Below, one piece after another: positions 18,815 through 28,001 of a stretch of DNA of 64,000 nucleotides. Every line of letters begins with the position of its first letter. Within the stretch, counting starts at the first letter, position 1. Position numbers and translations under genes: made by a program. The notes under the pieces were generated by a model, which saw nothing but the letters and a program-made list of their open reading frames with translations, was not told where the DNA came from and made no database searches. Location: the NCBI RefSeq assembly GCF_900114495.1, contig NZ_FOZI01000003.1:682001-746000 (forward strand), read 5' to 3'. Origin of the DNA: Dyella sp. OK004 (lineage in GTDB: Bacteria > Pseudomonadota > Gammaproteobacteria > Xanthomonadales > Rhodanobacteraceae).

Positions 18815-19726
18815 ATGGACTCCAAGCGCCCTCCCCTGTTTCAGCGCAAGCCGCGCACGATGGAAATCGGCGGTCGCCAGTACGTCAGCCACGGACTGAC
18901 GCGGCGCTTCTGGGACGACATCTATCACTACGCGCTGACCATCCGCTGGCCGGTGTTCTTTGGCCTGGCCGCGACCATCTTTCTGCTGCTCAACGCGTTC
19001 TTCGCCCTGCTCTATCAACTGGGCGACGGCGCCATTGCCAACCAGTTTCCCAAGGGCTTCAGCGGTGCTTTTTTCTTCAGCGTGGAGACGCTGGCGACGG
19101 TGGGCTATGGCGACATGCACCCCCAGACTGTGTATGCGCATTGCGTTGCAACGGGGGAGATCTTCACCGGCATGGGTTGCATCGCGCTGGTTACCGGCCT
19201 GATCTTTTCGCGCTTCTCACGGCCGCGCGCCAAGATGCTGTTTGCAGATCATCCGGTGATCCGCAACATCAACGGCCAACAGACCTTGATGATCCGCGCC
19301 GCCAACATCCGCCAGAACGTGATCGCCGAAGCCTCGGCCACGCTGTACCTGTTGCTGCGCGAAGTGTCGTCCGAAGGCTTCCGGCTGCGCCGCATCTATG
19401 ATCTGAAGCTGATGCGCGATCGCCATCCGGTGTTCTCGCTGAGCTGGAGCCTGATGCATGTCATCGACGAAACCAGCCCGCTCTACGACGCGACGCCCGA
19501 AACGCTGGAGAACACCGAAGCACTGATCCTGCTGACCATCGAAGGCGTCGACGAAACCACCTCGCAACCGATGCTGGCCCGACGCCAGTGGAGCCATCGC
19601 GAACTGCGCTGGAATCACCGTTACCTGGACCTGGTACGCGACGGCGAAGACGGCATGAGCCATATCGACTACGGCGTATTTCATGAGGTGCTGCCGGTGG
19701 AAAGTGAGGAGCGCGTGACGCCTTGA
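18815..19726 (+). CDS. Inward-rectifier-type potassium channel (KirBac family)
   Basis: A 303-residue protein with two membrane helices around a pore loop and a cytoplasmic immunoglobulin-like gating domain, the layout of KirBac channels. An amphipathic slide helix (RFWDDIYHYAL) precedes TM1 (PVFFGLAATIFLLLNAFFALLY). The selectivity filter is TVGYGD at residues 95-100, and TM2 is FTGMGCIALVTGLIFSRFS. The C-terminal domain has RPRAKMLFADHPVI, LMIRAANIRQN and the late SHIDYGVFHEV motif. It tetramerises in the inner membrane and conducts K+. It stands alone between two short intergenic regions. Confidence 0.93.
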   Translation: MDSKRPPLFQRKPRTMEIGGRQYVSHGLTRRFWDDIYHYALTIRWPVFFGLAATIFLLLNAFFALLYQLGDGAIANQFPKGFSGAFFFSVETLATVGYGDMHPQTVYAHCVATGEIFTGMGCIALVTGLIFSRFSRPRAKMLFADHPVIRNINGQQTLMIRAANIRQNVIAEASATLYLLLREVSSEGFRLRRIYDLKLMRDRHPVFSLSWSLMHVIDETSPLYDATPETLENTEALILLTIEGVDETTSQPMLARRQWSHRELRWNHRYLDLVRDGEDGMSHIDYGVFHEVLPVESEERVTP

Positions 19727-19913
19727 GTGCACCGGCCTCTGGCAACCAAGTCGGGGCATCCATAACTTGACGCAGTTCACGCTTCGTGCACTTGCGGTAT
19801 GGGGACCGTAAGCGCACATGACCTACTGCGTTACCGCGCTATGGCGCGGGTTGTAATGAGATGCCGGCTTACGGCATCTTGCCCAGACCGGATGGCTTAC
19901 AAGGGGACATGAT

Positions 19914-20375
19914 ATGCGTCATCTAACGACACAGGGTTTGAAGAAGCTGGCGGCCGTGGCGCTGCTGGCAGGTATGGCGGTTTCCACGACGGCCGTGGCG
20001 GCTAACAGCACAGCGGGTCTCGGTCAGTCCTGGCCGAATGCACAGGATGTGAGTTCGAGCCCGAACTGGCACGTTTATGTGTTCGATCGCAACGGCGTTC
20101 GCTACATCCAGATCAATGACCTAAATGGCAATGTGCGTGGTGCTTTCGCTACGTCGAGTGGCAACTATCTCGTGTTGCCGATCGGTGTGGATGCTTCGCA
20201 TGTCGCCACTCCGCAGGATCCGCAGCCGCCAGCGGCGAGCGAGACGGGCGAAACGGTGTATCGCGACAATGCCGTGCAGGTGCAGGTGGCGCCGCAAACC
20301 ACGGGCGCCCTGCAGATCCGTACCGCGGCCGTGACGTGCCAGGATCCGGTTGAGTGCAGTTCGCGAGTGAACTGA
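19914..20375 (+). CDS. Small exported protein of unknown function
   Basis: 153 residues with a clear Sec signal peptide (KKLAAVALLAGMAVSTTAVA, cleavage near AVAA). The mature part has a short beta-rich stretch (NWHVYVFDRNGVRYIQINDL, NGNVRGAFATSSGNYLVLPI) and a C-terminal region with two Cys residues (CQDPVEC) that could form a disulfide. I do not recognise a family. AAGGGGACATGATATG gives a plausible ribosome site. It is probably periplasmic. Confidence 0.7.
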   Translation: MRHLTTQGLKKLAAVALLAGMAVSTTAVAANSTAGLGQSWPNAQDVSSSPNWHVYVFDRNGVRYIQINDLNGNVRGAFATSSGNYLVLPIGVDASHVATPQDPQPPAASETGETVYRDNAVQVQVAPQTTGALQIRTAAVTCQDPVECSSRVN

Positions 20376-20393
20376 GCGCGTAGCGCTAGTTCA
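20368..20393. terminator. Stem-loop shared by two convergent stop codons
   Basis: TGAACT-G-AGCGC, loop GTA, GCGCT-AGTTCA. The stem contains the stop codon of the exported protein (20373-20375) and that of the MASE1 protein on the other strand (20391-20393). There is no U tract, so it is a hairpin of uncertain efficiency usable in both directions. Confidence 0.45.
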
Positions 20394-22055
20394 GTGTGCG
20401 GTGGCCCGGGGTGGCTCCGGGCCCACCGCCGAATGGCGCGTGGAGCGCAAGGCGTCGTGCAGCAGGATGGTGATGCGCAGGCCGCTGGCGCTTTCGCGCA
20501 CATGGGCACCGCCGCCGTAGATCTGCGCGCGCTCACGAATAGTGTCGATGCCCTGCCCGCTGGTGCCCAGCAGCGACATCGCCTTCTTCCATTGTTCCTG
20601 CGCCAGTCGCGTACCGCCGTCGGATGCCGCCGCGCGGTGGCAATCCATGCGCATCACGACCCAGCGATGGCCCTGGTTGTGACCACCGCGCACGACCAAG
20701 TTCACGTCCCGCGTCGGCTGGAGACTCAACGCATGGACCAATGATTCGCCGGCCAACCGGTAAAGCGTCATATGTACATCAGACGCCAGATGTTTCAGAG
20801 CCTCTTCACCTAACAGCCGGCAATGGAAATCGGCGCCTATGGCCGCAACGGCCAGCGCTACGGGCCCTTCCTGCAGCGGAGATGGTTCACCTTGCTCGCG
20901 CCACACGCGCGGATACAGGGCATTGGTTAAACGATGCATCTCGTGTTGCGCTAACGCCGCCTGGCGCGAATAGGCGCGCTCTTCGTTGGCTGCTTCATTG
21001 GGTAGAAGAGTGCGCAATCTTTCAAGCACGCGATTTTGCATATCACGCATCGATTGGCTGACATTCTCCAGCGCTTCAGCGGCATTCCGCATGCGCAGCT
21101 CTTCCTGATACAGCCCCTGCTGGGCCAGCAGCAGGCCGTGCTCGCGGTCACCACGCTCGCGCTTCTCCTCGCCCTGCGGCGCCGGCTGTGCGATGCGCGA
21201 ACCGAACATCAGCAGCGTGGAAATGGCGAAGGCGATAACGGCCTGCGCCTGGATCACCGAGGGATCGCGCACCACGGTCGACGTGAACGCCACCGCGCAG
21301 CTGGCGATGCCGCCGCCGATCGCCGCGCCCTGCCAGCCATGGCGCCAGGCCAGCCACGCCACCGGCAGGAACATGAAGATGCGGCACACCTGCATGGTGT
21401 CGTGCGTCCCTATCGAACCGAGCCAAGTCAGCATGGCCAAAGCTGGCAACAGGCCCATCGCCACATCACGCAGGAAGCCACTGCGCAATACCTGCGACAA
21501 GGCAAACTCACCGCGCATCCAGCCGCGCACAGCAAACACCACCGGAGTCAACGTGAGTGCACCGAGATAATTGCCAAGGAAATAGCCAAACACGATCTGT
21601 ACGGTCAATACCGGCGCTGGCGCGCCGTTGGACATCTGCACCGAGGTCAGCGCAAAGCTGTTGCCTATGGCGGTAAGCACTGCGCAGACCAGCGCAGAGG
21701 CAAGCAGCAACGCGAGATCGATGCGACCGTCGATTTGCAGGATGCGGGTATGCCGCCGGAACCACGCCACCACTGGCGCGCACAGCACAATCGGTGGGAA
21801 TGCAGCGAAAGTCGCCCATGCCAGACCGTACAGCTCGTGGCTGCTCCAGGCCTGGTAGCCAACGGGAATAGCCTCGCCCAGCATCAGCGCGGGCCAATAG
21901 CGATACGGCAGCAACAGCAGACAGGCGAGCCGCAGGCTGGCCGGCAGATTCCAATTGGAGACCGACACGCTGCGAAGCATCGCGTAACAGGCAGCGTAGG
22001 CGATCGCTACCAGCAGGTAGCGGACCCATCCGAACCGTGCGATTCCGTCCCGCAT
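20391..22055 (-). CDS. MASE1-domain sensor protein with degenerate histidine-kinase-like C-terminus
   Basis: 554 residues from ATG 22055, chosen because GGGAGGGA lies just upstream; the frame is open to 22325 but the extra part is not membrane-like. The N-terminal half (about 1-310) has eight or more hydrophobic helices with the MASE1 pattern (YRYWPALMLGEAIPVGY, IVFGYFLGNYLGALTLTPVV, WLAWRHGWQGAAIGGG). A coiled coil follows, then a HisKA_3/HATPase-like region. The phosphoacceptor zone reads AQHEMHRLTNALYP without a standard HD/HE motif. The N-box is ESLVHAL (His instead of Asn). A G2-like GQGIDTIRERAQIYGGG remains. No response regulator is adjacent. Activity as a kinase is doubtful. Confidence 0.75.
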   Translation of the reverse strand: MRDGIARFGWVRYLLVAIAYAACYAMLRSVSVSNWNLPASLRLACLLLLPYRYWPALMLGEAIPVGYQAWSSHELYGLAWATFAAFPPIVLCAPVVAWFRRHTRILQIDGRIDLALLLASALVCAVLTAIGNSFALTSVQMSNGAPAPVLTVQIVFGYFLGNYLGALTLTPVVFAVRGWMRGEFALSQVLRSGFLRDVAMGLLPALAMLTWLGSIGTHDTMQVCRIFMFLPVAWLAWRHGWQGAAIGGGIASCAVAFTSTVVRDPSVIQAQAVIAFAISTLLMFGSRIAQPAPQGEEKRERGDREHGLLLAQQGLYQEELRMRNAAEALENVSQSMRDMQNRVLERLRTLLPNEAANEERAYSRQAALAQHEMHRLTNALYPRVWREQGEPSPLQEGPVALAVAAIGADFHCRLLGEEALKHLASDVHMTLYRLAGESLVHALSLQPTRDVNLVVRGGHNQGHRWVVMRMDCHRAAASDGGTRLAQEQWKKAMSLLGTSGQGIDTIRERAQIYGGGAHVRESASGLRITILLHDALRSTRHSAVGPEPPRATAH

Positions 22056-22533
22056 AGCGTCCCTCCCCGTCGTAACCGTCATCCCTCGTAGCCTGCAGCG
22101 GCATCTGCTCGCTGCATGGTTGGACCTTGCCCTGGCGTGGGGCGCCTCCCCGACGTCCCGGACCTGCAAATGATCGAACGGAATGACCCTGTGCGCTACG
22201 TCGATGGATCGGGTTTGAGGGTGCGCATCGAAATATGTGATGCACATCACGTCAAGCCCGAAGCGCCAAGCCCGCGGAGCGTTCGCGGGGCCGGTGATTG
22301 GTCGATCAGGGTGCCATTCTGCCACGGCAACATGACCAACGTTAGCGGTCTATAGCTATTGTCGGATGCGTAAAGGCATGAAAGAAGCGTGCCAAGTGTG
22401 ACGACGGGCGGGTAGCGGTATAGGTGGCCAGGCGAATGGCACTGTAACGCCCCGCGTGAAGAAGCTCTTCACATCGAAAGTACCGGAACGAAGAAGTGCC
22501 AGATATTCCCCGGCGGCAGCGCGGACAGTCGGC
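22056..22533. other. 478-bp intergenic region, no gene supported
   Basis: This region lies between the end of cysA and the start of the MASE1 gene, both on the minus strand. Short overlapping frames exist but none has a ribosome site or family pattern. It holds the promoter region of the MASE1 gene, including a CRP/Clp-like palindrome at 22236-22251. Confidence 0.5.
22236..22251. promoter_or_regulatory. CRP/Clp-like binding site
   Basis: TGTGA-TGCACA-TCACG matches the CRP-family consensus TGTGA-N6-TCACA at 9 of 10 core positions. It lies about 180 bp upstream of the MASE1 sensor gene. In Xanthomonadales the CRP homologue Clp uses the same type of site; use here is inferred. Confidence 0.6.
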
Positions 22534-23682
22534 TCAGCCCCGGCGATGCAACCAGGGGCCAATGTCCACTGCGCCGCCGTTCGCACCGCAATCTTCCTGG
22601 TGTGGATGGAAAACGTGGCGCAGTCCACCGGCATGGAACAAGGTCAGCTCGCGCAATTGCACGGTCACGGCTGAGCCGCTGACCAGGGCACGGCGCCCCA
22701 CTTCGTCGGCGCTCCATTCCGCCTCGATTTCGATGCCCTCGCAGCCTTGCAGCTGCAGGCCTACCCGCACCGCGCTGCCGGCCTGGACCACGCGCAGCAC
22801 CTGTCCCGCCCAGCCGGTGCCGCCACGCGGTGCAAGAGTGACGTGTTCGGGTCGCAACCAGACGCTGACGGCACCCGGCGCCCAGGTGGCTGGCAGCTCG
22901 CCCGGCACGGCATGGGTACCCAGCCACAGGCGGTTGTTTTCGATACGCCCGTCGAAGCGGTTAGCCCTGCCAATGAAGCCATAGACGAACGGCGTCGCCG
23001 GTTCGCGATAGATTTCCGCCGGCGTACCGATCTGCTCGATGCGTCCCTGGTTCATCACCACTACACGATCGGCCAGCTCGAGCGCCTCTTCCTGATCGTG
23101 CGTCACCAGTAATGTGGTCAGACCCAGCGAGCGCTGCAGATCGCGCAGCCAGCCGCGCAGGGTCACGCGCACCTGCGCATCGAGCGCACCGAACGGCTCA
23201 TCCAGCAGAAGCAGCGAAGGCTCTACCGCCAGCGCACGCGCCAGGGCCACGCGCTGGCGCTGGCCACCGGAGAGTTGTGCCGGGTAGCGACGCGCCATGT
23301 CTTCCAGTTGCACACGACGTAACAATTCTTCCACGCGCTTCGCGATCTCGCGACGTGAGGGCCGCTGCCGGCGCGGACGCACGCGCAAACCGAACGCCAC
23401 GTTCTCGCTCACGGTCATGTGCGCGAACAGGGCGTAGTGCTGGAACACCAGGCCGACACGGCGGTGCTGCGCCTCCAGCGCAAGCAGGTCTTCGCCGTCG
23501 CGCTGCACGCTGCCCTGATCGGGATCATCGAGGCCGGCAAGAATGCGTAGCAGCGTGCTCTTGCCCGAACCCGACGGCCCCAACAACGCCACGAACTCGC
23601 CTTTGGCGATATCGAGCGATACGCCCTCCAGCGCACTGAAGGCACCGTAGCGGCGGGTCAGACCCTGGATGGAAATACTCAT
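22534..23682 (-). CDS. cysA: Sulfate/thiosulfate ABC transporter ATP-binding protein CysA
   Basis: A 382-residue ATPase energising sulfate uptake. Walker A GPSGSGKST is at residues 35-43, the Q-loop is VFQHYALF, the signature is LSGGQRQRVALARAL, Walker B is LLLLDEPFGALD, and the H-loop is VTHDQEEA. A C-terminal regulatory TOBE-like region follows (SVWLRPEHVTLAP). It is the last gene of sbp-cysT-cysW-cysA, 12 nt after cysW. The C-terminal tail is about 20-30 residues longer than many CysA proteins. Confidence 0.95.
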   Translation of the reverse strand: MSISIQGLTRRYGAFSALEGVSLDIAKGEFVALLGPSGSGKSTLLRILAGLDDPDQGSVQRDGEDLLALEAQHRRVGLVFQHYALFAHMTVSENVAFGLRVRPRRQRPSRREIAKRVEELLRRVQLEDMARRYPAQLSGGQRQRVALARALAVEPSLLLLDEPFGALDAQVRVTLRGWLRDLQRSLGLTTLLVTHDQEEALELADRVVVMNQGRIEQIGTPAEIYREPATPFVYGFIGRANRFDGRIENNRLWLGTHAVPGELPATWAPGAVSVWLRPEHVTLAPRGGTGWAGQVLRVVQAGSAVRVGLQLQGCEGIEIEAEWSADEVGRRALVSGSAVTVQLRELTLFHAGGLRHVFHPHQEDCGANGGAVDIGPWLHRRG

Positions 23683-23694
23683 GCGATCACCGCC

Positions 23695-24576
23695 TCAATG
23701 CCGTCGTACCGGATGCGCCAGTTCACCACCGTGCCGCCATTCGACCAGCCGCTTGATCAGCAAGGTCAATAGAGTCAGCAAGGCGAGCAAGGACGCCAAT
23801 GCAAATGCCGCCGCGATCGCGCTATCGCTGCCGCCGTTGTAGACCTGGTCCACCTGCAGCGGCAGCGTGTTGGTGAGGCCGGGCAAATGACCGGACACCA
23901 CCGACACCGCGCCGAATTCGCCCATGCTGCGCGCGTTGCACAAAAGCACGCCGTACAGCAGCGCCCAACGCACCTTGGGCAAAGTCACCCGAAAGAAGAT
24001 CTGCCAGCCATTGGCGCCAAGCGTGCGTGCGGCGTGTTCCTCTTCGTTGCCTTGCGCCTGCATCAGCGGAATCAGTTCGCGGGCGACGAATGGGAACGCC
24101 ACAAAGATCGTGGCGAGCACCAGTCCCGGCACGGCGAAGATCACGCGCACACCGTGCGCATCCAGCCAATCGCCAAACCATCCGTGCACGCCATATACCA
24201 GCACATAAACCAGGCCCGCCACCACCGGCGATACCGAGAACGGCAGATCGATCAACGCACCCAGCAGCTGCTTGCCACGGAATTCGTAGTGCGTCATCAG
24301 CCACGCGGCGGCCAGGCCGAACACCATGTTCGCCGGCACAGCGATGGCGGCGACGGTCAGGGTAAGGCGTACGGCGGTGCGCGCATCAGGGTCGCTGATG
24401 GCCGTGGCGAATACCTGCCAGCCCTTGCCCAAGGCTTCGACAAACACGGCGATCAGCGGCAATAACAGCAAGCCGGCCACACAGAGCAAAGCCAGCACGA
24501 TCAACACGCCCCGCCCCACGGATACGCCCAGTCCGCGTGAGCGATGGATGGCATGACTGGCAATCACGGCGACCAT
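23695..24576 (-). CDS. cysW: Sulfate ABC transporter permease CysW
   Basis: A 293-residue inner-membrane permease with about six helices and the EAA-type cytoplasmic loop (EEEHAARTLGANGWQIFFRVTLPKVRW) that docks on CysA. Start ATG 24576 shares its A with the stop codon of cysT (TGATG), so the two permeases are translationally coupled. The frame stays open further upstream inside cysT, but that part is antisense-frame noise. The SMGEFGAVSVVSG motif is typical of CysW. Confidence 0.95.
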   Translation of the reverse strand: MVAVIASHAIHRSRGLGVSVGRGVLIVLALLCVAGLLLLPLIAVFVEALGKGWQVFATAISDPDARTAVRLTLTVAAIAVPANMVFGLAAAWLMTHYEFRGKQLLGALIDLPFSVSPVVAGLVYVLVYGVHGWFGDWLDAHGVRVIFAVPGLVLATIFVAFPFVARELIPLMQAQGNEEEHAARTLGANGWQIFFRVTLPKVRWALLYGVLLCNARSMGEFGAVSVVSGHLPGLTNTLPLQVDQVYNGGSDSAIAAAFALASLLALLTLLTLLIKRLVEWRHGGELAHPVRRH

Positions 24577-25400
24577 CAGCCCACCTCCGTCCAGCGGCGG
24601 TTCCAGCGTTGCAGCAGGCTCACCGTCAGCAGTACCAGCAGCGAAGCCGCAAGCATCACCGCGCCCAGCACCGCGGCCGGGCCGGTATCGCCGCCGGTGT
24701 CGATCTTCTGCACGATCAGCAAGGGCACGATTTCGGTGCGCATCGGCAGGTTGCCGGAGATATAGATCACCGAGCCGTACTCGCCCACCGCACGCGCCAG
24801 AGCCAGCGCAAAACCGGTCAGCAAGGTGGGCATCAGCATCGGCAGTAGCACACGACGGAAGCTTTGCCAGCGCGTAGCGCCGAGCGTCCTTGCGGCCTCC
24901 TCCACCTCGTGTTCCAGGCTCTCGAGTACCGGCTGCAAGGTCCGCACCACGAACGGCAGGCCTACAAAGACCATTGCTAGCAGCACGCCGATACGGGTGT
25001 AAGCCACCTGTATCCCCAGCGGCTGCAGCAGGCTGCCGATCCAGCCGTTCGGCGCATACAGCGCCGTCAGGGCAATGCCGGCAACGGCGGTCGGCAATGC
25101 GAACGGCAGGTCGACCAGGGCGTCGCACAAGCGGCGAAACGGGAAGCGATAGCGCACTAGCACCCAGGCCAACAGCAGACCCAGCAATACATCGATCGCC
25201 GCCGCCGCCAACGCCCCGCCGAAACTGAGCTGCAGCGCATGCAGGACGCGGCGCGTACCGATCTGCGCCCACCATGCGGTCGGCCCCATGCTGCCGGCTT
25301 TCCACGCCAGTGCTGCCAACGGCAGCAGCACGATGCCGCCGAGCCAGGCCAAGGTAATGCCGAGGCTCAAGCCAAATCCTGGCATGGCACGGTTACGCAT
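24576..25400 (-). CDS. cysT: Sulfate ABC transporter permease CysT
   Basis: A 274-residue partner permease of CysW. It has the EAA loop EVEEAARTLGATRWQSFRRVL, the conserved DLPFALPTAVAGIALTALY stretch and RAVGEYGSVIYISGNLP near the C-terminus. It starts 4 nt after the sbp stop and overlaps cysW by one base. It forms the membrane channel of the sulfate/thiosulfate importer. Confidence 0.95.
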   Translation of the reverse strand: MRNRAMPGFGLSLGITLAWLGGIVLLPLAALAWKAGSMGPTAWWAQIGTRRVLHALQLSFGGALAAAAIDVLLGLLLAWVLVRYRFPFRRLCDALVDLPFALPTAVAGIALTALYAPNGWIGSLLQPLGIQVAYTRIGVLLAMVFVGLPFVVRTLQPVLESLEHEVEEAARTLGATRWQSFRRVLLPMLMPTLLTGFALALARAVGEYGSVIYISGNLPMRTEIVPLLIVQKIDTGGDTGPAAVLGAVMLAASLLVLLTVSLLQRWNRRWTEVG

Positions 25401-25404
25401 CGAC

Positions 25405-26409
25405 TCAATGCCCCGCTTCGCTGATCTGGTCGTACACGCCGCCGTCGGCGAAATACGTGGCCTGCGCCTTGCGCCAGTCGCCGAACGCCTCGGCCAGGGT
25501 GAAGGTCTTCACCGGTGCGAACTGCGCCGCATATTTCGCGGTGACGGCAGGCAGGCGCGGGCGATAGAAGTGACGCGCCACCAGCTCCTGCCCTTCCGGC
25601 GAGTACAGGTACTTCAGATAGGCCTCCGCCAACTGGCGGGTGCCTTTTTTGTCGACCACTTTGTCGACCACCGCCACCGGCGGCTCGGCCAGAATGCTCA
25701 GTGACGGCACCACGATGTCGAACTTGTCCTTGCCTAGCTCCTGCTGCGACTGCAGCGCCTCGCTCTCCCATGCGATCAGCACGTCGCCGATGCCCCGCTG
25801 CACAAAGGTGTTGGTCGCGCCGCGCGCACCGGTGTCGAGCACCGGTACGTGGTGATAGAGCTGGCCTACGTAGGCGCGTGCCTTGTCCGCATTGCCGCCA
25901 GGCTGGCGCAGGGCCCAGCCCCACGCAGCGAGGAAATTCCAGCGGGCGCCGCCAGAGGTCTTCGGGTTGGGCGTGATCACCTGTACGCCGTCGTGAATCA
26001 GGTCGGGCCAATCGTGGATTTTCTTGGGATTGCCTTTGCGCACCAAGAACACCACGGTCGAGGTGTACGGCGTGCTTTGCTCGGGCAGCCGCGACTGCCA
26101 GTCCTTGGCCAGCAAGCCGCGGTCGGCAAGCACGTCGATGTCCCAGGCCAGCGCCAGGGTCACGACATCCGCTTCTAGCCCGTCCTGCACGGCACGCGAC
26201 TGTTTGCCCGAGCCACCGTTGGAGGTGGTCACACGCACGTCCTTGCCGGCCTGCTTCTTCCATGCCGCGGCGAAAGCGGTGTCCGCCTCCTTGTAGAGCT
26301 CGCGCGTGGGATCGAAGGACACGTTGAGCAGGCGGCTGTCTTGCGCGGATGCCGTCGCACCGAAAAGCACAGCGACTGCCAAGCACACGGTCAGAGAAAA
26401 TTGTTTCAT
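25405..26409 (-). CDS. sbp: Sulfate-binding periplasmic protein
   Basis: A 334-residue solute-binding protein with a Sec signal ([22 protein letters not shown]). Family motifs are [13 protein letters not shown] at the mature N-terminus, [13 protein letters not shown] (sulfate-contacting Ser/Gly loop), [31 protein letters not shown] and [18 protein letters not shown]. It is the first gene of the operon and feeds sulfate to CysTWA for cysteine synthesis. Confidence 0.95.
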   Translation of the reverse strand: MKQFSLTVCLAVAVLFGATASAQDSRLLNVSFDPTRELYKEADTAFAAAWKKQAGKDVRVTTSNGGSGKQSRAVQDGLEADVVTLALAWDIDVLADRGLLAKDWQSRLPEQSTPYTSTVVFLVRKGNPKKIHDWPDLIHDGVQVITPNPKTSGGARWNFLAAWGWALRQPGGNADKARAYVGQLYHHVPVLDTGARGATNTFVQRGIGDVLIAWESEALQSQQELGKDKFDIVVPSLSILAEPPVAVVDKVVDKKGTRQLAEAYLKYLYSPEGQELVARHFYRPRLPAVTAKYAAQFAPVKTFTLAEAFGDWRKAQATYFADGGVYDQISEAGH

Positions 26410-26439
26410 TCACCTACTCCAGATCTTCAGCATGGGGAC

Positions 26440-26466
26440 ATTGTACCGGCTGAGGTGTCGCACCTC
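26440..26466 (-). promoter_or_regulatory. Candidate promoter and operator of the sulfate operon
   Basis: On the minus strand TACAAT (26440-26445) is a good -10. No -35 match lies 17 nt upstream; instead the inverted repeat GAGGTG-CGA-CACCTC (26452-26466) occupies that region. A weak -35 under a palindrome fits an activator-dependent promoter, CysB being the obvious candidate by context only. Confidence 0.4.
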
Positions 26467-26521
26467 TGGTTCTTGTCTAAGCGCTTACCACGACAATCAT
26501 TCGAAGAACGTCGTCGGCTCG

Positions 26522-27757
26522 TTAGAAGCTCAGCTGTGCGCGCATCTCGAAGATATGCGGATCTACACGTACGTGGCGCCGCTCGGTGGACGCCCGGATG
26601 ACATTCGCCTGGAATTTCAGATGCTCGCCGAGGTACCAGTTAGCGCCCACCGTCCAGTTGTGCTCGTGGCCGCCAAGTACAGCGCCATCGTCAAGATCGA
26701 TCTGGCTGTAGCGCAGCGCGAGCTCCACTGCGCCCCAGGCCTGGGATGGGCGGATCACCGCCTGGTTGCGCCCGCTATAGCGGCGATCCGCTACGTTGCC
26801 ATCGCTGTAGTAGCGCGACTCACCGGTGAGCGTCCAGGTGGCGAAGACGTAGTAGCCGTGGCCCTCCACCTTGGGGCGGCCACCATCGCGTTTGATACGT
26901 TCGTCGAGATATTCGCCCTGCGCTGACCATGGCCCTTCGATCCATAGCGCTTCGACGCCGCGCCGGTCAATGTGATCGGTAAACGGCAGCGAGCCCGTGT
27001 CGACCAGGCGAATGGCCGATAGTCCATCCTCCGGACGGGCGCGCAACCGGGCCACCGGCGAAACACCACTGCGCCACTCCGGCGTTTCGCGCGAGGCGGA
27101 TAGCCCAAGATGAAGCACATGCCCGGCCTGATTAATCGGCACCCAGGCCACCCTCCCCGCCATCGAATGGCCGGGATTGTTGCCATCGAGATCCTTGTGC
27201 ACGAAGTAGTAGCCAAGATTGATCAAGTACGAAGGCCGCGCCCACGCCCAATCCAGCCCGGTACGTCGGCCTTCCCAGAATGCCTGGGTAGGCAAGGCCG
27301 TCTCAATAAAGGTGGTGGCGGCGGAGCTGGTGACTCCCTCAAAGCCGACCGGCGTTTTGCTGTAGCCGAAGCGGAAGATGCCCAGATCGGTACCCAGCAG
27401 CCCTTTGCTGCGCACCCGGACAAATGCATCCACCCACAACCTAGCCTGATAGTCGTATTGGACGTTCACATCGTAAACGCCCTGCTTTCGCACATAGAAG
27501 CCCAAGTATTTGCGGCGGTTGGTCAGAGCATCCTGAAGACGGCCTTCGTCATGCGAGAATCGGTTGAGGTCGATCTGATAAAGCGCGGAGATGCCGACAT
27601 CGGTGCCATCACCGGTAACAACGTGGGTCGGCCAGTTGCCGTAGAAATCATAGGCATCGAAGGCTGAGGCGCGCGACGGCAAGGCGGCCAGACTGGCCAC
27701 GCAGGCCACCAGCCCTACGCATCGAGATGTCCTGCACGCCCGCCATCGCACCCACAT
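26522..27757 (-). CDS. Phosphate-selective porin O/P-like outer-membrane porin
   Basis: 411 residues from ATG 27757, which gives a credible signal peptide ending ALPSRASA; the in-frame ATG further upstream does not. The mature protein is an OprO/OprP-like beta-barrel with alternating strands, IDLNRFSHDEGRL, LGTDLGIFRFGYSKTPVGFEG, SQWAVGADWYL-like NWTVGANWYLGEHLKFQANV and a C-terminal Phe (MRAQLSF) for BAM recognition. It lies downstream of the divergent-free sulfate operon on the same strand order, so anion (sulfate or phosphate) passage is a reasonable inference. Confidence 0.8.
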   Translation of the reverse strand: MWVRWRACRTSRCVGLVACVASLAALPSRASAFDAYDFYGNWPTHVVTGDGTDVGISALYQIDLNRFSHDEGRLQDALTNRRKYLGFYVRKQGVYDVNVQYDYQARLWVDAFVRVRSKGLLGTDLGIFRFGYSKTPVGFEGVTSSAATTFIETALPTQAFWEGRRTGLDWAWARPSYLINLGYYFVHKDLDGNNPGHSMAGRVAWVPINQAGHVLHLGLSASRETPEWRSGVSPVARLRARPEDGLSAIRLVDTGSLPFTDHIDRRGVEALWIEGPWSAQGEYLDERIKRDGGRPKVEGHGYYVFATWTLTGESRYYSDGNVADRRYSGRNQAVIRPSQAWGAVELALRYSQIDLDDGAVLGGHEHNWTVGANWYLGEHLKFQANVIRASTERRHVRVDPHIFEMRAQLSF

Positions 27758-27945
27758 CTTGCCTGTCCACCGCTCGTCTATTTCCAGGTAGGTTGCCCAT
27801 TGCCTACCGGCCACAGAAATGATGGATGGTCATATGCATATGCACTTTGGCCGTCTAGATGTCTCGATGAAAACCAATGTCATTTCGACGATGCACTATG
27901 AATACATGAACATAGACGCGCTTAGATCAGAACTCGCGAACTCGC

Positions 27946-27982
27946 AAAAAAACAGAACCCCCGGCTTACGCCGGGAATTCTG
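27946..27982 (-). terminator. Rho-independent terminator of the subtilase gene
   Basis: A 13-bp stem (27953-27965 with 27970-27982, two G-U pairs), loop 4 nt, followed on the minus strand by a run of seven T. Confidence 0.8.
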
Positions 27983-28001
27983 CCCCTCGCCCCGAACGGA
28001 A

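Noticed and set aside
22116-22355. A 79-codon plus-strand frame in the region upstream of the MASE1 gene
   Set aside because: No ribosome site, and it overlaps the CRP/Clp-like site; no domain is recognised.
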